This document shows positions 41,319-50,156 of a DNA stretch of 64,000 nt, in pieces (positions within the stretch are counted from its first letter, which is position 1; each line of letters begins with the position of its first letter). The notes under the pieces are model-generated. The model was not told the DNA's origin and searched no databases. It was given only the letters and a program-made list of their open reading frames with translations. Origin of the DNA: Rachicladosporium sp. CCFEE 5018 (lineage: Eukaryota > Ascomycota > Dothideomycetes > Cladosporiales > Cladosporiaceae). The stretch lies in assembly GCA_002077045.2 (NCBI GenBank), contig KZ111149.1:912247-976246 (forward strand). Reading direction: 5' to 3'. The position numbers were made by a program, and so were the translations under genes.

Positions 41319-42669
41319 TCAGGCGACTTCCTCCACCATCCTCGCGCCTCCTCTCGTCAGCCCTTCTTCGGCTTTCACAGGCCCGCCGAACACCTCGCCC
41401 CTTTCCCCGGCAAGCCATTCACTAGGCACGCCTACACGTACCCCTTCCTTCGAGCTTACCCACCGCGTGTATAGCGGATCCGCTCGAACTTCCTCGCCGT
41501 CCTCGTCCCATCCGCCAGGCGTACCTGTGCCGTGCAGACCCGCTGCGAGCATCTCGGCGCGCGTGCGGCGTTTGGGGGCGGGCTTTTGGAGGAGCTTGTT
41601 GATTGTTTCCATCTATACATTCCATAGTCAGTAAGGTAATCGAAGAAAGGGTATGAGCAAGACATACCTTCTCCTCCTCATTCTTCTTCTCGCTTAAATT
41701 CTTCCGGCGCCTAGCCATTTCCTGTCTTCGCATGGCGTGCTCCTCGGTGGTAAGCACTTTCTTCTTCAATGCCTCATTGCTCAGTGCCATGAGGTTCGCG
41801 TCTTCTTCGAATGCACCCCGTTGTCGCCGTGTGAGTTTGCTGAGATCTGGCGTTGCGGAACGGGAATTGGAGTTTGAAGAATCTGGAGAGCCTGACTCGT
41901 CATTGTCTTCTCCGTCATCGTCTTCGTCGAGAAGCTCATCCTCAGGGTCAATGTCGATGCCGATCTCGTCTTTGTTTTGAGCTGTCAGGTCGGCGGTTTC
42001 GTCGGCGGAGTCTAGATCTGAGAGATCTTCTTCCTCGTCCCGGGCTTGTTTGCGCTCGACCGAAGGTAGGGGTTTCGACTTGCTGGGACCGGAGACTGTG
42101 ACTGTGGGGTTACGCTGGCCGTGTCCAGGTGGATGTGTCTTGATCACAGGAGGGGGAGGATGTGGATGCTGCATTTCGGGCGCGTCGTCGTCGTCGTCTT
42201 CTTCGCCCTCAGCATCGTCGTCACTATCGGCGTTCGCGGCGTCTGCGTCTTCGATCTCCACATCCTCATCTGCCTCTGCATCGTCTTCGCCATTCTCACC
42301 CTCCATACCAGCCATCTCCTCATCCTCGTCACTCTCAGGCTCCACTAGCACGTTCGGATTCCTAGTCGAGCGTGCTGGCCTCGCAGCAGTGGGCGCAGGC
42401 GTCACGTCGCTCTCGCTTGGTCCATCTGCAGCGTACGGATTGGGTAGGATTGACGAGCCGGACGTTGCTTGGCGGAGTTTGGAGGGAGCAGCTTTTACTG
42501 TCAGCTTTAGCGATTGCTTGCCACTGGTTGCTGCGCTGCGGGAGAGGACTGCGGTGGAGGGTTGGCTGGGAGGGCTACCACTGCGGTTGTCAGCGCGTGT
42601 GTATGGGGTCGATCTGCTTAGTGGATGCGCAGAGGAAGGGGCGCGTGTCGAACGGCGGGTGGGAGGCAT
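41319..42669 (-). CDS. IES2: INO80 chromatin-remodelling complex subunit Ies2/INO80B
   Basis: A 431-aa protein: exon 1 42669-41668, 55-nt intron (41613-41667), exon 2 41612-41319. The N-terminus is basic and Ser/Thr/Pro-rich, then long Asp/Glu runs, and a PAPA-1-type region with RRQRGAFEEDANLMAL, RRQEMARRRKNLSEKKNEEE joined at the splice to KMETINKLLQKPAPKRR. The acidic run plus this helical PAPA-1 block identify Ies2/INO80B, which stimulates the INO80 ATPase in the nucleus. I chose the MPPTRRSTR start; an upstream in-frame ATG at about 42738 would add 23 less typical residues. Confidence 0.85.
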
Positions 42670-43376
42670 GGTGGACTTGGAGGAAGGGGAATGAGGGTAG
42701 ATGTGATTGAGAGTCTTCTGTGGTACAATGCTTCTCAAGCCGCAGCCTGCAGCTCATGCACAAGCAATCATCGCGCCTTCCTTCCAGCTACGCGGGACGC
42801 TGCCGCTGTTGAAGCTGGCTGGCTGACTGGCTGGCTGGCTGCGACTTGCATGCCTGATCTGCGTTCCACACCATCCCGTCGGTATGACAGCACGTGGCCA
42901 GGCTTAGTCACTTCTCGTGCATGCATCATTGCCTAGTACTGCTAGTTGTGGGAGTGGCATAGTGCTTGGTAAGGCTGATGCTCATGCAGGTGCAGACTTG
43001 CGTATGGTGTGGACGTACCGTGCGATTGGACTGGGAGGCTGATACATCGGGATCGCGCCTGCTGCTCGTGGGGCACTTATCGGTGCGCCGGACGCTGACT
43101 TCAGCCGCTTTGAGGTGTTGTAATCCATGATTACCGTGCAATGATGGGATGTAAGGGAAACTTTACCATTCTATAGGTAATGCAATGAGTGACATATGCG
43201 TCCACTCCACGACATGTGAACTCGGCCATCGCTAAAGTGGCACCGTCGGCTAAATGTTACGTTTGGTCAGCCGTAGTCATTACATGCCGAGGCCCATTCG
43301 CAAGTGCGTTGTGTCCAGCCATCGTCCTCGTAGAAGATGTCTCTACAGGCTTACAGCTTCACAGTAACAGCGCAGC
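42670..43376. promoter_or_regulatory. Divergent promoter region IES2/PEX14
   Basis: 707 nt. A GGCT/TGGC tetranucleotide tract lies at 42817-42842 (seven imperfect units). No gene; short frames lack features. Confidence 0.45.
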
Positions 43377-44492
43377 ATGTCAGACGGACCAGTCAAGCCA
43401 GCCATACCGGCCTGGCAACACGCCCAGACGCCATTGAAGGCCGATATTCCATCTACACCTTCAATAAGCGAGAGCACCGAGCCAGCGCCAACTCCAGCCA
43501 CAACGGCAGCGCTTGACCAGGACGAAACATCTGGAGTCGGCATAGAGGTATTAGGCGATTCGACCACAGACCAAGAGCGCGTGAAGACATTCCTGCAGCA
43601 TGACGAGATCAGAGATGCTCCGATCGAGAAGAAACGGACATTCCTGCAGAGCAAAGACATCCCCGATCATGTCATCGACCAGGAACTGGGCGCGTCATCC
43701 ATGGCATTCGATGCATCGGAATTTGCCAGCTTCAAGACGAAGAGCACGATAACATCGTCAACAGCTCAGTCGCGATCAGCAGCTCCCCCAATCATCACCT
43801 ATCCCGAATGGCTAGCAGAAAGCTACAAGCCGCCACCTCTGATTACAGTATCGCGCGCAGTCAACACTGCATATATCGCATCCGGTCTCGCCGCACTCCT
43901 CTATGGCGCCAGCACGTTCTTGATGCAGCCCATGGCGGAGAAGATGACCGAAAGCCGACATGATTTCGCAGCACACAGCAATACCAAAGTTGACGAGTTC
44001 AACGTTCGCCTATCAAAGCTCGTGTCCCGTGTACCCGAGACGAAGCGAGCTGGAGACGATGCGGACGATATCGAGAGCATCACAAGCGACCCAACCGAGC
44101 TCTTCCACCGCGACATGGGCACGCAGACCTCCCCTCCCTTATCACCCGCCTCAAGCGTCAGCACCGAAGCCGGTTCCCACCCTGCCATCACCAAACAAGC
44201 CGACCGCCTCGCCAGCTTGAACTCAGAGCTCGCCAGCATCCTTTCCGGCTCTGAGAGCGCAGACGCCGCGACCAAGGTGCGGCAAGAGAAGCTCGATGAG
44301 CTGCACAGTTACCTCGACAACACGCTGTACAGATCTCAGCCTGTGAGTGTATGGTCTTCGGGTGTTGATGCGAATGAGGAGAAGGGACGATGGGATGCTG
44401 TTGAGGAGTTGAAGAAGGAGATAAGAGGGGTGAAGGGGGTGTTGTTGAGTGCTAAGAGGTTTGCGCCGGTTAATGGTGTGAGAGCGGGCTAG
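43377..44492 (+). CDS. PEX14: Pex14-like peroxisomal docking protein
   Basis: An intronless 371-aa protein. Residues about 66-105 (ERVKTFLQHDEI, PIEKKRTFLQSKDIPDHVID) match the three-helix Pex14 N-domain that binds the import receptor Pex5. The domain starts about 60 residues later than in classical Pex14, behind an acidic, Pro/Thr-rich leader. A Pro-rich segment (SAAPPIITYPEWL), a hydrophobic segment (about residues 163-185) and a coiled-coil-prone C-terminal half follow. It would dock Pex5-cargo at the peroxisomal membrane. A Pex14/17 hybrid (Pex33-like) form, known from filamentous fungi, is a fair alternative. Confidence 0.78.
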   Translation: MSDGPVKPAIPAWQHAQTPLKADIPSTPSISESTEPAPTPATTAALDQDETSGVGIEVLGDSTTDQERVKTFLQHDEIRDAPIEKKRTFLQSKDIPDHVIDQELGASSMAFDASEFASFKTKSTITSSTAQSRSAAPPIITYPEWLAESYKPPPLITVSRAVNTAYIASGLAALLYGASTFLMQPMAEKMTESRHDFAAHSNTKVDEFNVRLSKLVSRVPETKRAGDDADDIESITSDPTELFHRDMGTQTSPPLSPASSVSTEAGSHPAITKQADRLASLNSELASILSGSESADAATKVRQEKLDELHSYLDNTLYRSQPVSVWSSGVDANEEKGRWDAVEELKKEIRGVKGVLLSAKRFAPVNGVRAG

Positions 44493-44872
44493 CTGGCACG
44501 GCTGTCGCGAGCCACCGCAATCTTGCGATTACAAGACCTCGCTTGTGCGCCTGTCTGTGCAGATATGAGGGTGTTGGGGTCGTTCAATGCTATCAAGAGA
44601 CACCAGAGGCGACGTAGACTCACAAGCACTTGAGGGGACTTCAGCAACCAGAACTTCCAAGAGCCCCACAGCACACGTCCTTCGGTGCGCAATCCATCCG
44701 ACCGAACCGCTGGAAGTCCAAGCATTCGAGTGAGAGGTGGAAGGTGCGATCGAGTGAGAGCAAGTGAACCGTGCACAGTGCGGCTCTGTCAGACAAGCGG
44801 AAAGGCTCTCTTCCCACGACAACAACTCATACCCGCCTAGATCAAAGCTGAACCGCCCAGAACCATTCCAAA
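44493..44872. other. Intergenic region PEX14/BTB array
   Basis: 380 nt, promoter of the first BTB gene. No gene seen. Confidence 0.4.
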
Positions 44873-45624
44873 ATGGCGGAAGCTTTAGCGCCGCGCGCAG
44901 AATATGATCGGTATGATACCAGTATTTCGCAGGTTTAGGCCGCGCCAAAGTGCTGACACTTCTGTCGAGCAGCAATTTCAGGAAGACATCCAAGGTGAAG
45001 GTCGGACATGCGCCTGATGATCAACTCTACACCCTCCACAACGATATCTTTACCCGACGATCGACCTTCTTCAAGGCTGCTATATCACGGACATGGGCGA
45101 AGGGAGATGCGCCGCTTGATCTCAGCGAACACGACACCGGTACATTCGAAGAGTACCTTCACTACGTGTACCTATACGAGCTACCGGACCTTGAGGACCA
45201 CGACGACCGGCACGCGAACCTATGCGCTCTGATTGAAATGTACGTGTTGGCGGATAAGCTCGGGGACCTCGATGCTGCGAATTGGACCATGGACTGCATC
45301 ATCGATAACCTGGACGAATGCGACCTACTCGCTGATGAAGAAGCCGTCAATCGCTTCTTCGAGGCAGCCCCCGTCGGAGGCCCGCTTCGCAAACTGCTTG
45401 TTGACTTGCACGTACACGACGCTAGCGCTAGCATCACAGGCAATGCTTCTTCGCAAGGCTTACTCGCCGCTGTGTTTGTGGAATTTTCACGCCTGCGCTC
45501 TTTGATTGCGAGTGAAGACACACACGTACGGGACGACGGATTAGGCGAATCGGTGTCTGACATGGTGGAGGAAGATGGCTGTCGCTACCATCAGCATAAC
45601 AGCGATCATCCTAGGTGTGAATGA
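44873..45624 (+). CDS. BTB/POZ protein with Cys/His tail, array member 1 (229 aa)
   Basis: A 38-nt exon 1 (44873-44910) gives MAEALAPRAEYD and a phase-2 intron (44911-44972, or to 44981 with the second acceptor) leads to exon 2. The BTB fold is visible: FRKTSKVKVGHAPDDQLYTL, HNDIFTRRSTFFKAAI, FEEYLHYVYLYEL, LADKLGDLDAAN. A C-terminal part follows, with GGPLRKLLVDLHV and finally CRYHQHNSDHPRC. Fungal BTB proteins of this short type lack Kelch or MATH domains; many could be Cullin-3 adaptors or unrelated scaffolds. The C-x-Y-H-x-H-x3-H-P-x-C tail is shared by all intact array members. The function is unknown. Confidence 0.82.
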
Positions 45625-46211
45625 GTGGAACCTGCATCGAGGCTGGTACCACACTGCTGAGCTGAACTGGAGGATGTACGTGCGCAGGCATGAAGCGAAG
45701 TGAAGCACGGCGGAGTCGACTGGCATCCGAGCGGTCCTGAGTCTCCAGCGCAAGGATCATTGAAGAGGGAGTCGAAACAGCTCATCATGGCAAGAGCGGC
45801 CCGAGGTAGTATCTGTTCCTCATCTTAAGCACTGTCATTCCACGTATCTTCCATCCTCCGCTTCCACGAGCAGCTATCATTCCAGCTCCTCCAAATGTCC
45901 GAGACACCGCAAGTGCACTTAAGAATCCAGCTGCATCAAGCAGACTCTACGCTGTCGCACGGTCGACTTGGTAGTCTCGCCGGGTGATAGTGCAGCGAGG
46001 TGAAGTACAATACTACGAATGAGGTAGGCACACTGAGAAATCACTGCCTGCATCGTCACTTCCTCACTCATGGTACACACGTTTAATTGCGATTTGTCTG
46101 TATGCATGTGCAACACTGATTAGCTGCCACTCGACACAAGGAGCTCCTCAGGTCTTTCAATCCTTCGACTGCGGACACACCTCGTGTCGACACCGAAGCG
46201 GGGACTTAACA
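45625..46211. other. Intergenic region BTB1/BTB2
   Basis: 587 nt, no gene seen. Confidence 0.4.
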
Positions 46212-46930
46212 ATGGTAGACCAATCACCTGTCATAGCGACGTCGCCGAGGTCAGTACCACAGTCCATCATATTGCATCAGACTTACTGACATGCCACAGT
46301 ACCGACTATAGCAAGAAATTCGAGGTCCTTGTTGGACAAGGTAGCGATCAGAAACCTTACACTCTCCACGCCGATGTCTTCCTACCTCGTTCGAGCTTTC
46401 TCAGGGCCGCAGAATCTGGCCGCTGGGGTGCCGACGATGTGCCAATCGATCTAACGGACCACACTACTGAGATCTTCAATGCATACATGCACTGCGTATA
46501 CTTCCGCACGATCCTGCCTCTCAAATTTCCCGAGGCGACGATCGGCTTCACCAAATACTTCCAGCTACACCATCTCGCCGACAAGCTTGGCGATCTCGAC
46601 TCGGCAAATCTCATTGTGGACAGGCTCATAGCCCTCAGCGACACCCATAAGATCCTGCCGAATGAGACTGTCGTGCGTGAGCTGTGGAGAGAGACACCCG
46701 CGCATAGTCCACTACGCAAGCTGCTGATCGACTGGCTTGTGCATGAATGGGGATCCGACATGAAGTCGGCATCTGCTCCACACGACATGCTTCTGGCTGT
46801 GTTTAACGAGGTAAGACGGCTGCGTACCCTGCCATATAGTGCAAACGGCAGGATCTTCGGCATCAAGGTCTCAGCACAGGGCAAGTGCCACTACCACCAG
46901 CACGACGACGAGCATCCGAAGTGTGCTTGA
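46212..46930 (+). CDS. BTB/POZ protein with Cys/His tail, array member 2 (222 aa)
   Basis: Exon 1 is again 38 nt (46212-46249, MVDQSPVIATSP), the phase-2 intron 50 nt (46250-46299, TACTGAC branch). Exon 2 reads TDYSKKFEVLVGQGSDQKPY, LHADVFLPRSSFLRAAE, IFNAYMHCVYF, HHLADKLGDLDSAN, HSPLRKLLIDWLVHEW and ends with CHYHQHDDEHPKCA. BTB core at about residues 15-110. The fixed exon 1 length and phase show descent from the same ancestor as member 1. Likely intracellular adaptor; partner unknown. The gene is intact. Confidence 0.84.
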
Positions 46931-47363
46931 ATAGATGGCAGGCGCAAAACCAACTCCATGTACGCGAACGTGCCACTGCTGCTGTGTACATAGCTACAAT
47001 GAGGTCTTTGGAGCCTCGGATATCCGCGAGAAGCAGCATTGCGCACGACTTGAGCGGTGCTGTTAGTGCAATGGAAATCTCAAAGGCATGGCAGCTCCAC
47101 CGTATCCGGCCTTCAGTAGGGGCGGTGGGATCAGTAGCCGGGGTAAGGGAGTCCTGGAGTCATCGAGATAGCATCAAATTGAGCGTCGACCTCCGGTGCG
47201 TGCCGATGTGCAGCTCTACATTGAGATGCACCTTCCGCCGTTCTTCGCTTATCGTACCTTCCCTTACAATCCTTCGATAAAACTATCGTCCGATGCTCAG
47301 ACTCAAGACTTCGAAGCACAAGGTCATACAACCACACAACAAGATCATTCCGCGCGGCACACG
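46931..47363. other. Intergenic region BTB2/BTB3
   Basis: 433 nt, no gene seen. Confidence 0.4.
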
Positions 47364-48210
47364 ATGGCCTCCTGCTGTGCCGATTCGATGACCTCCTGCT
47401 GTGCCCATACAATGGATGATCTGAGCATGGCTGCAGATACACTATGGTAGGTCTCCATCGGCCTACTGCAGACCACCCCACTGACTAGGACAGGGCCGAC
47501 TTCAGCAGGACCTTTAACGTGATAGTTGGCTCCAGGTCCGAGCACAAGACATTCACCCTTCATGAGGATATCTTCTTTCCACGATCCAGCTTCTTCAAGA
47601 CTGCGCGATCAGGCGCCTGGACGACCGATGAGAGTAGGCCGGTTGACCTCACAGACACAGGGATCGCTACATTCAACGCCTACCTACACTGCGTCTACCT
47701 CTCTGCCGTACCCTACGCCAGCGAACATCTAGTCGAAGTCGAGTATTATGCCGCCATGCGCGAGAACAGAGCAATCATGGCCAAAGTCGTCGAGCTTTAC
47801 ATCCTAGCAGACATGCTCGGGGACATTACCACCACAAATCTCGTGATGGACGAGATACAAAGGCGAACCAAGCCTTACTATTACAATTTCAGCGTTACAA
47901 CCATGCACCGTATCTACGACTCAACAGTCGCAGGTGCTGCACTTCGCAGACTTTTGATCGACCAGAGCCTCCGAGAAGGCGATTTCGATGTAATCCCCGC
48001 GTCAGAATACCCTCATGCATTGCTGGCCGACATGCATGAGAGTTACAGGCGGAGACGCTATTATGGCGATGAGCTGAGGGTGGCACTGAAGACCTCGTAG
48101 GTTATCCAGGAAAGGGGAACATCTGCTATTATCATGTCCACGACAAGGAGCATCCGGAGTGTGCCCAGGTGAAGGCGCATGTGGAGGATGCAGCTGAGGA
48201 GACTGTGTAG
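47364..48210 (+). pseudogene. BTB/POZ gene, array member 3, with late frameshift
   Basis: Exon 1 (47364-47446, 83 nt) encodes MASCCADSMTSCCAHTMDD, a short Cys-rich internal repeat; the phase-2 intron (47447-47493) leads to exon 2 with ADFSRTFNVIVGSRSEHKTF, HEDIFFPRSSFFKTARS, FNAYLHCVYLSAV and AALRRLLIDQSL. The frame stops at 48100 after VALKTS. The family's tail is still present but shifted by one base: CYYHVHDKEHPEC, up to the TAG at 48208-48210. Thus either a recent frameshift (or sequencing error) removed the tail, or the protein ends early at about 229 residues. The rest of the frame is intact. Confidence 0.75.
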
Positions 48211-48570
48211 GGTGCTTGAAGCAGCCACTGTTCCGACATTGGGGCTGGGTCCGCTTTAGCAACCATAGGTGAAGCCGTGGACGCAAGGGAGTACATCGAA
48301 CTCCACCGAGAGGCAGTGCAGTAGAGAAGCTTTGCACTGCGTAGATTTGCTTCTCCTGGTTCTCACGTCTTTCCAGAGGATATCAAACCAGATTAAAGCC
48401 AACCCTGCGCCCGATTCCTGTACATCATCTTCATTGTCTACCATCTCTCCTGTTTTGGCTGCCTCACACGATGGCTATATCTACCAAATGAGTGTGTCCC
48501 TACTTCGTCATCCGCCGGAGACCGCCGGAGACCAGCAGCTCGGTGCTTCTGCAGATCCATACTCAACGTA
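48211..48570. other. Intergenic region BTB3/BTB4
   Basis: 360 nt, promoter remnant of the fourth BTB unit. No gene seen. Confidence 0.4.
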
Positions 48571-49375
48571 TCATGGCGGACACTAATGCGATGATCGATC
48601 TCCAAGGGTGAGCCTGCCGAAGCAAGTCGCTGGCGAGACGGTCAACTGACTGTTCCTAAGTACAACTTACGAAAGACTTTCACCGTGCTTGTAGGCCGCG
48701 CACCAGACCAGCAGGTCTTCACGTTACATACTGAAGTGTTTGTCCCTCGCTCTGCATTCTTCAAGGCTGCGCAGTCAGAAATATAGAAGAAGAAGGAGAT
48801 TCCGACCGACCTTATGCATGCCACCGTCGACACATTCAATGCTTACCTGCATAGTGTGTGCCTCAAATACTGCCCATACCGTCAGCTGTACAGGGAGAGA
48901 GCCGGCATGGGCGAGCACCGGGTCGTCATGAGCAAGTTGATTGATATGTAATTCCTGAGCGACAAGCTCGGCGACTTCGCATGCGCGAATCTGGCTCTTG
49001 ATGTTGTTGCAGCCCGTTGCGACGCCGGTGGCTTGGGTACACAATTAAGTGCGGAGGACATGCATCGGGCGCACGTGGCTACTGTCTCTGGTAATCCGCT
49101 TCGCCGCATGCTGATTGACCTCTGCCTCAACGAGTATCAGCACACGAACAGTATCACTGCTGGGCTGTTTTCCCCTGCACTGTAAGCCGACATCTTCGAA
49201 GCATAGCGGACTGGTCGCGATGAGCTTTCGAAATCGAAGTATGATGATCTTGGGGAGTTTCTGACTCGTCGCGGGGTTGGTGATCGCTGCTACTACGACG
49301 TGCATAACGGGGAGCATCCGATGTCAGCGTACTTTAATGAGAACGACGGCGAGTGGCGGATTCGGAGGCAAGAGC
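48571..49375 (+). pseudogene. BTB/POZ pseudogene, array member 4 (copy B of the window-start relic)
   Basis: A plausible exon 1 remains (MADTNAMIDLQ at 48571, donor GTGAGC), but the phase no longer fits exon 2, which reads KTFTVLVGRAPDQQ, HTEVFVPRSAFFKAAQSEI and then TAG at about 48784. After it KKKEIPTDL, FNAYLHSVC, a TAA after MSKLIDM, FLSDKLGDFACAN, NPLRRMLIDL, a TAA after FSPAL, a TAG after IFEA, and CYYDVHNGEHPMSA follow. In the tail motif one His has become Asp and the last Cys is lost. The three downstream stops are shared with copy A, so inactivation preceded duplication. Confidence 0.85.
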
Positions 49376-49535
49376 GGACAGACATCACAGCCGTGGTCTT
49401 GCTGTGGAGATCACCTCGGCATCACACGTCTGTAGTGACATCGACTTCAGTTGAACTGTCGTGAACGAAACGCAACTGGAGATAACTCCCTAGTGTCAAT
49501 CTTGTGTTTCCCTCCTGTCTATAACAACGCATCTA

Positions 49536-50031
49536 ATGTCAGCCCCCTTCCGCTGCCTCTGTGGCAAAATCTCCGGCACCGTGACAGGCACCGATAAAGG
49601 TCCAATCCTCCCCTCTCTCTGCTTTTTCCTTCCTCTCCCTCATCCTGTCAATTCCATCTCCAGTTCTCTTCCTCCCCTAACAAGTTTCTCAAGGTGCCGT
49701 CCTCTGCCACTGCCCCAACTGCCGCCGCTTCACCGGCTCCGCCTTCGCCCACAACCAACGCTACACCAAAGCCTCCATCGCCTACACCACCCCCTCCCGC
49801 CCAAAAGTCTACCGCGACTCAGACACCAAGTCCGGCGTCACTTTGAAGCGAAGTTTCTGCGCAGATTGCGGAAGTTCGATTTTCATCGAGAGTGAAGCCG
49901 TGGAAGGGCTGGTGATTGTGCATTGTGGCGTTATTGATGATGCGGAGGCACGGAAGCCGAAGTTCGAGCTGTTTGGGGAGGAGAGGAGGGGTTGGGTTGG
50001 GGACGTGGGTAGTGGGAAGGCAAAGATGTAG
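49536..50031 (+). CDS. GFA-domain (Mss4-like) zinc protein, copy B
   Basis: A 133-aa protein; exons 49536-49599 and 49694-50031, positions exactly +48634 from copy A. The cysteine motifs CLCG, CHCPNC and CADCGSS are all kept. Substitutions against copy A are mostly silent or conservative (for example AECGSS to ADCGSS, VEARK to AEARK), but the intron differs at more sites than the exons. Same convergent position relative to CSC1. Function as for copy A: small zinc protein, substrate unknown. Confidence 0.85.
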
Positions 50032-50156
50032 AGAGGGGATGGAGTGAGCGGCTAATGCATTTCTGTGTGTACATGAGAATCCCACCACATGCTTTGTGTT
50101 TTACATAACCTTTCGTATTTCCCATGCGTCCTCAACGCCACACACACATTTTGTCG

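Noticed and set aside
42817..42842. GGCT/TGGC tetranucleotide tract as a functional element
   Set aside because: Looks like an ordinary microsatellite in an intergenic region.
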